Shown: positions 43,844 through 52,826 of the stretch, piece by piece
Layout of the letters: every line of letters begins with the position of its first letter
Numbering within the stretch: position 1 is the stretch's first letter
From: Roseburia hominis
Lineage (GTDB): Bacteria > Bacillota > Clostridia > Lachnospirales > Lachnospiraceae
Assembly: GCA_021771815.1 (NCBI GenBank)
Contig: JAETOE010000024.1
Location: forward strand, 1-55,876
Direction: 5' to 3'
Length of the DNA stretch: 55,876 nucleotides
Program-made: the position numbers and the translations under genes
The notes under the pieces: model-generated
Told to the model about the DNA's origin: nothing
What the model saw: the letters and a program-made list of their open reading frames with translations, nothing else
Databases searched by the model: none

Positions 43844-44845
43844 TCATAATATTGGCGATTCATTCAAATAAGCGGAAACTATTTCTACCGCAATTTCCCT
43901 CGCCTTAGCGCTGGACACATCTTTATTTTCTGTTTCACCTAAATATACACAAAAGTAAATTCTCTTCTCAGGGATATCGGCAAAGCCAGTAAACCATGAG
44001 TCAACGACAATGCCATAGCTCTTACCCATTCCTGTTTTTCCATAAATTAAAATATCTGACTCGTTTGGCTCTGACAGCAGCATAACCTGTTTTAATTGAT
44101 TTCGTGTTTCTTCGGAATAATTCGTATTGTCACCAAAAATACGCTCGATAACCTCTACCTGTTCCTTTGGCGAAATCAGCAAGGATGATTCAATCCAGAA
44201 GCCCGTTAAAGCCGGATTGTGATTATTGGTATTTAATTCTCCATTCCAGTCAGAAATATCGCAGTTTCCATATTGAAGCTTGTTTAACTCATCCTGCATC
44301 ATATCCTTTCCGATTTCATCAATCACCTCGCGGAAATACCAGACGCAGGAGGCATGAAACGCGTCAGAAAAATCAATGTCCTTATTCCAATCCTCGTTCC
44401 AGAATACTTCCCCGCTCCATACGCGGGTAGAATTATCAGGTTCAATGATTCCGTTTTCCAGTGCAATCAAAGAAGAAATGATTTTAAAGGTAGAGCATGG
44501 CGAACGGCGGGTGAGAGCCAGTTCCTGATTATATATCTGATAGCAGTTCTCAGCCGGGTCATAGATAACAGCCGCACCGTTTATTTCTTCAAAGTAATTC
44601 GACCAATCCACTTCCGTTATTGCTGATTCGACCTCTTGTTCCTGAATCGGGTCTGTTGATTCCTCTGTCTGCGTTATTTTTTCTGTGGGCGCTTCTTCCG
44701 TCTGGCTCATGTCTTCCGACGCCTGCACTCCTACCGTCTGATGATCGGCCACGTCGTCGCTCTCTCCTGTACACCCCGGCAAAGCCATAACTGAAACTAT
44801 GAAAGCGCAGCAACAAATTTTAAATAATTTATCTGTTTTTCTCAT
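43844..44845 (-). CDS. Class D (OXA-like) beta-lactamase, lipoprotein type
   Basis: A 333-residue lipoprotein: signal peptide with lipobox ALPGC (Cys25), a Thr/Glu/Gln-rich linker to about residue 80, then a serine beta-lactamase domain. Active-site motifs are complete: S118-T-F-K121 with the lysine that is carbamylated in class D enzymes, S166-C-V, Y192-G-N, and K270-T-G; GFWIESSLLISPKEQ matches the class D region as well. It should hydrolyse beta-lactams outside the membrane. Its ATG overlaps the stop of the upstream GNAT gene (ATGA). A penicillin-sensor or non-hydrolysing relative (BlaR/MecR sensor fold) cannot be excluded, but there is no membrane signalling part. Confidence 0.88.
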   Translation of the reverse strand: MRKTDKLFKICCCAFIVSVMALPGCTGESDDVADHQTVGVQASEDMSQTEEAPTEKITQTEESTDPIQEQEVESAITEVDWSNYFEEINGAAVIYDPAENCYQIYNQELALTRRSPCSTFKIISSLIALENGIIEPDNSTRVWSGEVFWNEDWNKDIDFSDAFHASCVWYFREVIDEIGKDMMQDELNKLQYGNCDISDWNGELNTNNHNPALTGFWIESSLLISPKEQVEVIERIFGDNTNYSEETRNQLKQVMLLSEPNESDILIYGKTGMGKSYGIVVDSWFTGFADIPEKRIYFCVYLGETENKDVSSAKAREIAVEIVSAYLNESPIL

Positions 44846-45327
44846 AAGGCGCCTTGCTCCCCTGCAATCCCGTTCTTCGTTCGCTTTATCATTTTGATTC
44901 TGCCTGCAGACGTCTCATATTCTTCATATCCGAATTTCTCATATAGCTTGCGAGCCAGCACATTTGATACTTCCACATGAAGAAAGATGTTTTCAAAATC
45001 ATGTTCTGCGGCATACCGCTCTGCCAGGCGCAAAAGCTTTGTCCCCACCCCATTTCCTCGGTGTTCCCTCGCAACCGAAAAATCATCGAGATAAATAAAC
45101 GGTGTTCCCTCTTCACAATGCCCTTCCACAGATAAAAATCCTATTACCAGATCATCTACTTCCGCGACATAGATCAAATCATTGCCCGACTCAAAAAACT
45201 TGTCCAAATATCCTTGTTCATATCCCTGAACATCTTCCCGCTCATATATTGTCTGCAGCATCTGAATAAACAGTTCGTTAATCCGGTCAGCATCCTTGGC
45301 ATTTGCTTCACGTATTGTATATGTCAT
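44842..45327 (-). CDS. GNAT acetyltransferase coupled to the beta-lactamase gene
   Basis: A 161-residue acetyltransferase. YLDDFSVAREHRGNGVGTKL is the acetyl-CoA site and VSNVLARKLYEKFGYEEYET is the C-terminal GNAT motif. The start at 45327 (MTYTIREAN) is eight bases after GGAGG. Its stop overlaps the start of the class D beta-lactamase, so the two are translationally coupled; the acetyltransferase may also serve resistance, but no substrate can be named. Confidence 0.87.
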   Translation of the reverse strand: MTYTIREANAKDADRINELFIQMLQTIYEREDVQGYEQGYLDKFFESGNDLIYVAEVDDLVIGFLSVEGHCEEGTPFIYLDDFSVAREHRGNGVGTKLLRLAERYAAEHDFENIFLHVEVSNVLARKLYEKFGYEEYETSAGRIKMIKRTKNGIAGEQGAL

Positions 45328-45355
45328 ACTTATTTTCCTCCGCAAATTGAATTTG

Positions 45356-45802
45356 TTACTGCATCATCAATGATAGTTCTATTTCATCTTCATCCACCGC
45401 TCCTGTCTCTGTAAAGCCTCTGCTTTTATATAAATTTAGTGCTTGGATATTATCTCTGTTACAGGTTAAGGTTACCCGATTTGAAGAGCCAAAAGGTTTA
45501 GCTTGGATATAATCAAGCACCCGATCCAATGCAACTCTACCATAGCCCCGTCTCTGATTTGATTCATCAATCATCATATGCCATATATCATATTCAGGGA
45601 TATCATAATCGTAAATCACCATAACATAACCAACCATAGTGTCACCTTCATATATTCCAAACGGTTGGCATTGTTCCCTATAGACATAAGCCTGTGCAAG
45701 ACTACGAATCGGATGTGAAACAAAACGTTCTTGTTCAGATGCAAGTTTTAAATTAAATGCGTCAATAAAGTTTTCTTCTGTAATTTTTCTAAGATTAATC
45801 AT
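45356..45802 (-). CDS. GNAT acetyltransferase (small)
   Basis: A 148-residue GNAT protein: IWHMMIDESNQRRGYGRVAL (CoA-binding R/Q-x-x-G-x-G) and NRDNIQALNLYKSRGFTETG. These features resemble spermidine/spermine- or diamine-type acetyltransferases, but this is tentative. Site GAGGAA upstream of ATG. It ends 28 bp before the next GNAT gene in the direction of transcription. Confidence 0.85.
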   Translation of the reverse strand: MINLRKITEENFIDAFNLKLASEQERFVSHPIRSLAQAYVYREQCQPFGIYEGDTMVGYVMVIYDYDIPEYDIWHMMIDESNQRRGYGRVALDRVLDYIQAKPFGSSNRVTLTCNRDNIQALNLYKSRGFTETGAVDEDEIELSLMMQ

Positions 45803-45878
45803 AAATTCCTCAAACTCCCATTTGTCGCTTTGTTCGCTATGTCTGCCTTATCACAAAATATTAATTTAGTAATCTCTG

Positions 45879-46301
45879 TCAATTATAATAAGCCAGCATA
45901 TCTTCATACAATTTTCTTGTTTGCTCTTCATCTCCCCATGAAAGCGGGTCATCCGCATAGCTCAGTATAAAAAATGGCGCTTCCTCTTGTATGTTTCCCG
46001 GCAGACTTTCCCACAACATGTACATTTTTTCAGCAAATTGTTTTAGTTCGGTGCTGTCATAACATACCTTTATTTTCTCCATTAACATCCGTCCAAAGAT
46101 TTGATGGTTAAAATTATTGTAATCAAAATGTGTTCTTATGTATATGATGCTCTCTTTCAGACTACCTGACATAAACTCCAATTCCAGCAAAACATCATCT
46201 GTCGGATTCTTAACAAATAAATCATCCAGAAACTTTTGGTATTCCTCTTCTAATGGAAATCCCTCATAAAGCAATAAAGCATATACCAGCAATTCTTCCA
46301 T
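45879..46301 (-). CDS. Hypothetical acidic helical protein
   Basis: A 140-residue, acidic, mostly helical soluble protein with no signal peptide, membrane segment or catalytic motif that I recognise. It lies between two GNAT genes on the same strand. Its ribosome site is weak. The size, acidity and neighbourhood would suit an immunity-type or regulatory protein, but nothing in the sequence shows that. Confidence 0.6.
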   Translation of the reverse strand: MEELLVYALLLYEGFPLEEEYQKFLDDLFVKNPTDDVLLELEFMSGSLKESIIYIRTHFDYNNFNHQIFGRMLMEKIKVCYDSTELKQFAEKMYMLWESLPGNIQEEAPFFILSYADDPLSWGDEEQTRKLYEDMLAYYN

Positions 46302-46327
46302 AATAGTTCGCCCCTATCAATTTTCCA

Positions 46328-46864
46328 TCAGACTTTCGTTTTCACCCAATCAGCTGCAAGTTCCAATTCTAAACATTTCCATTGCTCACCCATAATCGGA
46401 TAATACACCGCTTCATCCGCTTGGACATCCCAAAAACCGGCTGATTTATAGCAAAAATAGGCGGACGGGTTGTTCTCAAAAACGCCGATTGTGATCTTGT
46501 CAACCTTTAATATATCAAACGCGTATTTTATGGAGAGGCGAATCATCTCCTTTCCATAGCCCATACCTCGTTTGGAATCATCCACTATTACAAAACCAAA
46601 GCGCAGGGTGGACTTGTCTTTATCCGTAAACCTCATGATCAGATGTCCAACGATACCATTTTCATCGAAAGCTGTCATCGGATAAAAATTATCCGGTTCA
46701 TCACAGTCACCATTGAAATCTGTATATTTCCTGTTTATATCATCCGCCGTGATTGGAAACGATTCATACCTGTCAGAACTCCATTTGCGCAGTGAAAGTT
46801 CATCTTTGATCCATGTAACGATGTATTGTGCATCACATTTTTTATATGGTCTTAGGCGTAACAT
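46328..46864 (-). CDS. GNAT acetyltransferase (RimJ/RimL-like)
   Basis: A 178-residue protein: MLRLRPYKKCDAQYIVTWI at the start, FGFVIVDDSKRGMGYGKEMI for acetyl-CoA, and VFENNPSAYFCYKSAGFWDV at the end, the usual RimJ/RimL order. Start after GGAGGAG. Part of the accessory run. Confidence 0.86.
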   Translation of the reverse strand: MLRLRPYKKCDAQYIVTWIKDELSLRKWSSDRYESFPITADDINRKYTDFNGDCDEPDNFYPMTAFDENGIVGHLIMRFTDKDKSTLRFGFVIVDDSKRGMGYGKEMIRLSIKYAFDILKVDKITIGVFENNPSAYFCYKSAGFWDVQADEAVYYPIMGEQWKCLELELAADWVKTKV

Positions 46865-46939
46865 TTCTTGAATTTCTCCTCCTAACTCCGATTTATGGGG
46901 CTAACCATCCCGACACTTTTGGGATTTTGATTCTGTCCT

Positions 46940-47777
46940 TTACTTCATGCAGTTCATAACAACACTTATCATCATCTCTTTTTCTTCCGGATTGGATTCC
47001 GCAATCATAATAGTAAGTGCAACAAGCGTATGGTCATCAATCAGCTTTTCTCCGTCTCCGAACAAGACGCCATTCTTGTCCAGAAAATATAAAAACATGG
47101 TTGCAGCAATGCGCTTATTTCCGTCAAAAAAACTGTGATTTTTTGTCACAAAATATAATAAAATCCTTTTCATTGCCAAATAAGGAATTGTTGTCGCCAA
47201 ATTTCATGCTATCAATCACTTTTCTGCATTCATCATAGGTCAAAATATACGTTGCCTGACTCCCGCTTGGACGTACCATGTTCTGATGATCGTAAGCATC
47301 CAACAACTCTAACGCCTGACTATAGCGTTCTACCACAGTCAATACCTGTTTCGTATCCAGATGATTTTCCACTCTCCTCATAACCCGTATCACCTCGTTT
47401 AACTGATTCATACGATTATGATTCACGGCATATCCTTTGATTATGTAATCTTTCAACACTGAATTAGCCCAACGGCGAAATTCAACGCCGCGCTGTGATT
47501 TTACACGATAACCGACAGAGATGATGACATCTAACGAATAGTACGTCACCGGTTTGTCTGAATTTGCAATTTGCAAAAAATGCAAATTGCTTTCTCTCTC
47601 TACTTCATCCTCTTTAAATATGTTATGAATATGCCTTGAAATAACAGAAACATCTCTGCCAAACAGTTCCGTCATCTGAGCTTGTGTCAACCAGACATTT
47701 TCTTCCTCAACAGGTGCTTCTAATTTAATGGTCTCATCCTGTGTTTCAAATATAACAATTTCATTTTCCTTTATCAT
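46940..47777 (-). pseudogene. Broken RhuM-Fic/DOC fusion gene
   Basis: The 47777-47124 frame encodes the RhuM-type virulence/DNA-binding part (WLTQAQMTELFGRDVSVISR, SLDVIISVGYRVKSQRGVEF). It stops after GDNNSLFGNEKD in a shifted tail. The 47200-46940 frame carries the end of a Fic/DOC domain: HSFFDGNKRIAATMFLYFL, the HxFxDGNKR active-site motif. In intact relatives these are one protein with about 25-30 residues more at the join; here those are missing and the frame is shifted near 47165. The Fic part has no good start, so AMPylation activity is probably lost. Confidence 0.8.
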
Positions 47778-47836
47778 AGGCATTTCCTCGTTTTACTTCT
47801 TTTTCAAAATATAATAGTATTCAATTATCAACGACA

Positions 47837-48631
47837 CTACAGCCCCATTTCTCCTACCAAATCATACTCCTTCGACTTTACAACGAGAGCCCTATCTTTT
47901 AATATTTCGTTTATGATTCGATGCTCGAGCTTTTTTCTTCTCCCCAAATGCATCAAAAGCCCGTCCATCCCGCGAAGCGAATGCAGCTTTCCGTATGGAG
48001 AGTCCTCCAAATACCGAATCATGAGCGGAAACCACAATTCATTTCCCTCATCATCGGAACGCTCCTTCCTTATAACCTGAATCGTTCCGAAAATATCTTC
48101 CACATCAAGATAGATCATTTTATATGGTTTGCCAGAAAGAACCTGCTCCAATTTTCTGTAAAAATCCAAAATTTCCTCATCCGTCATCATCAGATAAAGC
48201 ATCTGGTTTTCAATGATATTCTGAAAAATCGAGCACTCAAAAATCTGCCCTGTGCCATTCCATTTTTGATAACGGCTTAATATAATGTTTTCAAACAAAT
48301 CCTTCGCAACATTTCCATTGTAAATTTCGTATCGCTCCAAATCCTTATGAAAGCCTTCCACATCTGTCAAAATCTGTGTGTAGCATATAATTCTGCGGTC
48401 GTCCTCAAAGACCGTCTTATCAACGATTTCCTGCTCTAACGCGGGATAACGCGCCAATATCTCACCATACTGTGTTTCTGTGACATAAGCGCACCACGCC
48501 AGTTCGACAGGAGAATAATCTCCTTCCCGAAATACTTTATACTCCGGCAATTTGGCAGAAAGCGCCCCAACCAGAGTACTTTTTCCTGCCCCCTGCAAGC
48601 CCTCTACAAAATAATTTGTGAAATGTCCCAT
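47837..48631 (-). CDS. P-loop nucleotide kinase-like protein
   Basis: A 264-residue protein. Walker A is VEGLQGAGKSTLVGALSAKL, and a later IYLDVEDIF gives a possible Walker B; the layout resembles thymidylate-kinase-like P-loop phosphotransferases. Substrate unknown. The start follows GGGGAG. It lies between the broken RhuM-Fic gene and a truncated gene fragment. Confidence 0.72.
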   Translation of the reverse strand: MGHFTNYFVEGLQGAGKSTLVGALSAKLPEYKVFREGDYSPVELAWCAYVTETQYGEILARYPALEQEIVDKTVFEDDRRIICYTQILTDVEGFHKDLERYEIYNGNVAKDLFENIILSRYQKWNGTGQIFECSIFQNIIENQMLYLMMTDEEILDFYRKLEQVLSGKPYKMIYLDVEDIFGTIQVIRKERSDDEGNELWFPLMIRYLEDSPYGKLHSLRGMDGLLMHLGRRKKLEHRIINEILKDRALVVKSKEYDLVGEMGL

Positions 48632-48655
48632 ATGGTTCTCCCCATAATTTCCGAT

Positions 48656-48805
48656 TTACTTTATCAAATCCGTATAATCCTCTTTATTCGATCTGGCAGG
48701 ATAGATCATGCTTAACATACAATTTCCCTGTAAATTCATTTTTTCTGTTATTTCCATTATCTCTTTGATAAATCTTAAACTGCCGCATACCGTTATTATT
48801 TTCAT
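48656..48805 (-). pseudogene. 49-residue N-terminal fragment, deoxyribosyltransferase-like
   Basis: The frame from ATG 48805 gives MKIITVCGSLRFIKEIMEIT and stops 49 codons later after IYPARSNKEDYTD. The start resembles the first strand and helix of nucleoside 2-deoxyribosyltransferase-like proteins (CGSLRF, then a proline at the next strand); the rest of the domain (over 80 residues) is absent. A GGGATGGG site precedes it. Most likely the remains of a truncated gene; a functional micro-protein cannot be ruled out. Confidence 0.55.
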
Positions 48806-48849
48806 ATTCCCATCCCTTAGCAAATTCTGATTTCAAGAACTGTTCCTGT

Positions 48850-49377
48850 TCACTTTGTACACGCTGCTTTTATAACGTCCGCATCCAGTCCTTCACCAAT
48901 AAACTGAACAAAATCATGATGATTCTCTGTAATAAGCCAATGAAACTTTTTGTCAGTAATGTAATAATCTATCGGCTCTAATGCCTCGTTAATGATCAGG
49001 TGGACGACAGCAGGGCTGCACTCTGTAATCCAATATTTCGCATCCCCTTCATCCTCTTCAAGAAGAAGATATACCTTTTCACATTTTACAATTTCAGGCA
49101 GCTTTTCAATCCATTCATAAGAGGCATTGTTTTCTACTCCTTCTGCAAAAGCATAAATCCTCCTCACATTCTTTTGAAAGCCATTTTCAATATTGGACCA
49201 ATATAGCCCGTGATTTCTTGCATATCTCTCATCTACAAAACGTTCCAGTACTCTTTCATAAACATTTCTCCATTCATAAATGCGCAAAAATCTAAAATCA
49301 TTTTCAGATATATGATTTTTCTGACAATATTCTGCTATTTCAAGTCGTACTCCATTCCATTTTTGATATTCCTGCAT
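48850..49377 (-). CDS. Hypothetical protein, immunity-like appearance
   Basis: A 175-residue soluble protein with an N-terminal helical part and a C-terminal alpha/beta part (YYITDKKFHWLITENHHDFV). That segment, with a surface aromatic patch, resembles SUKH- or similar immunity-type folds, but I cannot assign a family. The ATG at 49377 (MQEYQKW) is six bases after GAGGG; an ATG two codons earlier is too close. It starts two bases after the HAD gene's stop, so they are cotranscribed. Confidence 0.6.
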   Translation of the reverse strand: MQEYQKWNGVRLEIAEYCQKNHISENDFRFLRIYEWRNVYERVLERFVDERYARNHGLYWSNIENGFQKNVRRIYAFAEGVENNASYEWIEKLPEIVKCEKVYLLLEEDEGDAKYWITECSPAVVHLIINEALEPIDYYITDKKFHWLITENHHDFVQFIGEGLDADVIKAACTK

Positions 49378-49379
49378 AA

Positions 49380-49994
49380 TCATCCCTCTTCTACAAGAAA
49401 TCCTGCCGCCCGCAAGTTTTTCCGCAATTCATCCATATCCTGATGATACACGCACCCCCGCATTCCAAGCCGCATCCCCGCCTCGATATTCGCCGGGGAA
49501 TCATCCACGAAAAAGCATGTTTCCGGCTCTAATTGCATCTTTTCAAAGAAATCAAGATATGCTTCCCGCTCCGGTTTTAAATATCCGCTCTCACAGGAAA
49601 TCCAGATACCGTCCATATAAGAAATTGACGGAATGCTTTTCGAAAACTGCCGGAAACGATGTGATGCGTTAGACATCAGATACAGCTTATAGCCCCGCTG
49701 TTTTAGTTCCAAAAGCAGCGCCTCCATCGGCGGGTTCGGCTCCTGTTTCATGCGAAATTCCCGGATAAAACGCTCCGTGAGCGCCCACATTTTCTTTGGC
49801 ATGCGCTTATTTATGGAGACAACAGCCTCCTCGTCCGTCATCGTTCCGCGGTCCATGCAAATCCACTCCACAGAGCCGCAGATCTGGTTCTTTATCAGAC
49901 GAAAAGTTTCCTCATCTTTCGCATAATTCCATATGTAATCGGAAAGTGTGTATTTCGTTAATACATTTCCCATGTCAAATACAATATTGTCCAT
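49380..49994 (-). CDS. HAD-superfamily hydrolase (YihX/glucose-1-phosphatase-like)
   Basis: A 204-residue phosphatase-type HAD protein. Motif I is VFDMGNVLTKY (nucleophile Asp7), motif II LYLMSNAS, the lysine motif GYLKPEREAY, and motif IV FFVDDSPANIEAG. The GNV after motif I is as in YihX-like sugar-phosphate phosphatases. The substrate is unknown. It follows the nucleotidyltransferase gene by six bases. Confidence 0.88.
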   Translation of the reverse strand: MDNIVFDMGNVLTKYTLSDYIWNYAKDEETFRLIKNQICGSVEWICMDRGTMTDEEAVVSINKRMPKKMWALTERFIREFRMKQEPNPPMEALLLELKQRGYKLYLMSNASHRFRQFSKSIPSISYMDGIWISCESGYLKPEREAYLDFFEKMQLEPETCFFVDDSPANIEAGMRLGMRGCVYHQDMDELRKNLRAAGFLVEEG

Positions 49995-50000
49995 GTTTGT

Positions 50001-50663
50001 CTATGCCTCCCCGCCAAGCAATCTCTGCGTCCATAGAAACAACGTTTCCGACAATTCCGCAAAATCCCGCTCTACATCGTCTGATCTTAGACGCATATAA
50101 TTTTTGAGGATTTCACGCTCCGGCATATCCGCCCGCTCCATAAGCGCATTTTTTTGCTTCACATATTCGCCTGTATTTTGGTAGTAAACCGCCTGCGCGG
50201 TGATGGCCGATGCCTTGTACAAATCTTTGAGCACTTCCCGGCTCTTTTCATGGAGCATATTGTGTACGCAGCCATGATATATATTTCCTGCGCCAATTTG
50301 AATTGCCCGCGCCACCGCTTCCTCTGTGAGCAGCACACGAAGCGGCTCCAAGTCTCCGACAAGCGGCGTTGTATCGAAATAGAACTGAAATAGATCAGAC
50401 GCCTCCCAGTGGAGCAGTTCTTCTTTTCCGGACAGGAAACCACAAATAAGTTCTCGGTTTGGGAGTTTCGAAATTGCCGCATCATATTGTCTGATGTCAT
50501 CCGGTGTGAGTTTGTCCAGAATCACAACCACATCAATATCACTCTGCTCTGTGGCTTCGCCACGCCCGTAACTGCCCTGGATTCCAATACACACAATTCG
50601 ATCGCCGAAGGTGTGTTGGATGGTTTCGGTGAATTTTTTCAGCCATTTTTCTATTTCAATCAT
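50001..50663 (-). CDS. Nucleotidyltransferase-domain protein
   Basis: A 220-residue protein with the Pol-beta-like motif GSYGRGEATEQSDIDVVVIL (GS...SDIDV). It resembles aminoglycoside nucleotidyltransferases in length and order, with a helical C-terminal part, so antibiotic modification is possible but unproven. The start at 50663 (MIEIEKWL) is eight bases after AAGGAG; the longer frame enters the repeat region upstream and is not used. First gene of the group with HAD and the hypothetical protein. Confidence 0.83.
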   Translation of the reverse strand: MIEIEKWLKKFTETIQHTFGDRIVCIGIQGSYGRGEATEQSDIDVVVILDKLTPDDIRQYDAAISKLPNRELICGFLSGKEELLHWEASDLFQFYFDTTPLVGDLEPLRVLLTEEAVARAIQIGAGNIYHGCVHNMLHEKSREVLKDLYKASAITAQAVYYQNTGEYVKQKNALMERADMPEREILKNYMRLRSDDVERDFAELSETLFLWTQRLLGGEA

Positions 50664-50697
50664 CGTGTAAACTCCTTGGAATGATGTGCTACGGCTC

Positions 50698-50950
50698 GGG
50701 GGCTTCGCCCTTTCAGCCTGTGCCACCTTTGTACTCCGCCGTGCTCCGCGCTCGATTCCGGCGGCGAACTTGTTCGCCTTGCCCTCTCATCTCGCGGAGT
50801 CAGCCTGGCTGACTTTGGGGCATTCGCCCTATCAGCTTGTGGCACCTTTGTACCCCGCCGTGCTCCGCGCTCGATTCCGGCGGCGAACTTGTTCGCCTTG
50901 CCCTCTCATCTCGCTCGGGGGCTTCGCCCTATCAGCCCCGTCACAAATAA
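50698..50950. repeat. 119-bp tandem repeat of short palindromes, about two and a half copies
   Basis: Copies begin near 50698 and 50817, with a third partial one at about 50916. Landmarks: CTTCGCCCT (50703, then 50822 as ATTCGCCCT, 50922), and CTCGATTCCGGCGGCGAAC repeated at exactly 119 bp (50751, 50870). Internal hairpins include GGGCttcGCCC, GGCGAActtgTTCGCC and GTCAGcctggCTGAC. No convincing gene lies in this 340-bp gap. Confidence 0.8.
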
Positions 50951-51004
50951 ATTTTCTTACGTGCAAGCACGACGCAAATTTATTTGCGCCGTGTCTGGCA
51001 CGGC

Positions 51005-52795
51005 TCATTGTAATCCCGCAAATTGTGCCATGTACAGGTCGTAGTAGGCGCCTTTTTTCTGCATGAGTTCGGCGGGGCTTCCCTGCTCCAGTATGCCGCC
51101 CTGATCGATGACAAAGATGCGGTCGGCATTCTGAATCGTGGAGAGACGGTGCGCAATGACAAAGCTGGTTCTGCCGGAAAGAAGCGCCTCGATACCCTTC
51201 TGAACAAGAATCTCGGTGTGCGTGTCGATACTCGAAGTGGCTTCGTCCAGGATCAGAATTTTCGGCATGGAAATCATCGTCCGCGCGAATGCAATCAACT
51301 GACGCTGTCCAATCGACAAGCCTGCACCGTGCTCTTTGAGTTCTGTGTCATATCCTTTTTCCATCTTCGTGATGAAGTCGTGCGCGTTGACCGCCTTTGC
51401 CGCCGCGATCATTTCCTCCTCCGTCGCATCAAGCTTTCCGTACAGAATATTCTCACGAACCGTGCCATGGAAGATAAAATTATCCTGTGTCATAACGCCC
51501 ATCTGCTGTCTTAAGCTCTCAATGGAAACTTTCGTAAGATCGTAGCCGTCCACAGAGATTGTTCCTTCTTCAATGTCATAAAAACGACTTATAAGATTTA
51601 CAATCGTCGTCTTTCCTGCTCCGGTCGGACCGACAAGCGCGATCGTCTCACCCGGTTCCACAGTAAAGCTGACGTCCTCCAACACCTTCGTTTCCGCAGG
51701 CGTCCCCTTATCATAAGTAAAGTTTACATGGGAAAATTCAACCTTTCCCTTCACCTCCGGCAGTTCCCGGACGTCCGCCGCGTCAACGATATCCGCTTCC
51801 GTATCCAGGATATCAAAAATTCGTTCCGCCGCCGTCAGATTTGTCACCAGATTATTGTAAAAATTACTGAGATTCATAATTGGGTTCCAGAACATATTGA
51901 TGTATGTACCAAATGCAACCAGCAATCCGACCGACACTTTCTCAAATCCGAGGAAACGCACGCCTACAAGATAAAGCATCATCGCACCAAATCCCCAACA
52001 GAAGTCGACGATCGGTCCGAACATATCCGCGTACCGCACCGCATCCACAAAGGACTGCTGATGTTCATCGGTCAGATTTCCGAAAATCTCCCTTGTCTCA
52101 TCCTCCGCACCAAAGCTCTGCACGACATTCATGCCCGCAATATCCTCGTGCACATAAGCATTCAAATTCGAGGATTTCTTACGGAAAATCTGCCAACGCT
52201 TATGCGACGCCGTCTGCACGAACCAGACGCCCAGCGCCATCACCGGAATGGTAGAAAGCGACGCTAACGCAAGCCGCCAATCCTTAACCAGCATAATCAC
52301 AACTACACCGAGCACTGTAATCATTTCCGGTACCAGCGTTGTCACGACATTAACAAGCACATCCTTGAGCGAATTAACGTCGCCGATAATACGCGCCAGA
52401 ATTTTTCCAGTCGGTCTGCTGTCAAAAAACGAAAATGACAATGTCTGGATATGTTCATATAGATCCTGACGGATGCGCAGCAAAATCTTATTGGAAACCA
52501 TTGCCATCACATACATCCGAATCTTTACCATAATGATGAAAATAATATTTAAAATCAATGCAAAAATGCCAAGCTTCATCAGACCTTCAAAGTCTGAATC
52601 CGCAATATAATGGTCGATTGCCTCCTCGATCAGAAGCGGATTGACCAGTGAAATGGCAACCGTCACGCCCATGCAGAACAGCACGCCGATTAAGATGCCC
52701 TTATATTCCAATAAATAGGAAAACAGTCTTCGGAAAATCTTCTTTTTGTCCGTATTTTCCATAAACTCGTCTTCACGATAGGAATTGACTGCCAT
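51005..52795 (-). CDS. ABC exporter half-transporter, catalytically canonical subunit
   Basis: A 596-residue half-transporter with six membrane helices (residues 30-320) and an ATPase domain: Walker A GPTGAGKTTIVNL, signature AGLSIGQRQ (LSIGQ in place of LSGGQ), Walker B LILDEATSSID with the catalytic Glu, and H-loop IAHRL. It pairs with the upstream 588-residue partner. Heterodimeric multidrug or peptide exporters of the BmrCD/LmrCD/TM287-288 type show exactly this split of functions. It starts after GGAGGACA. Confidence 0.9.
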   Translation of the reverse strand: MAVNSYREDEFMENTDKKKIFRRLFSYLLEYKGILIGVLFCMGVTVAISLVNPLLIEEAIDHYIADSDFEGLMKLGIFALILNIIFIIMVKIRMYVMAMVSNKILLRIRQDLYEHIQTLSFSFFDSRPTGKILARIIGDVNSLKDVLVNVVTTLVPEMITVLGVVVIMLVKDWRLALASLSTIPVMALGVWFVQTASHKRWQIFRKKSSNLNAYVHEDIAGMNVVQSFGAEDETREIFGNLTDEHQQSFVDAVRYADMFGPIVDFCWGFGAMMLYLVGVRFLGFEKVSVGLLVAFGTYINMFWNPIMNLSNFYNNLVTNLTAAERIFDILDTEADIVDAADVRELPEVKGKVEFSHVNFTYDKGTPAETKVLEDVSFTVEPGETIALVGPTGAGKTTIVNLISRFYDIEEGTISVDGYDLTKVSIESLRQQMGVMTQDNFIFHGTVRENILYGKLDATEEEMIAAAKAVNAHDFITKMEKGYDTELKEHGAGLSIGQRQLIAFARTMISMPKILILDEATSSIDTHTEILVQKGIEALLSGRTSFVIAHRLSTIQNADRIFVIDQGGILEQGSPAELMQKKGAYYDLYMAQFAGLQ

Positions 52796-52826
52796 ATGTT
52801 TTTGTCCTCCTGTTTCTTCCTCATTC

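Noticed and set aside
32330-50663. Integron or transposon origin of the accessory island
   Set aside because: No integrase, transposase, attC-like pairs or bordering inverted repeats were recognised, so only the one-strand organisation is reported.
50698-50950. Possible CRISPR array
   Set aside because: The units are over 100 bp with no constant short repeat separated by unique spacers, and no cas genes are near.
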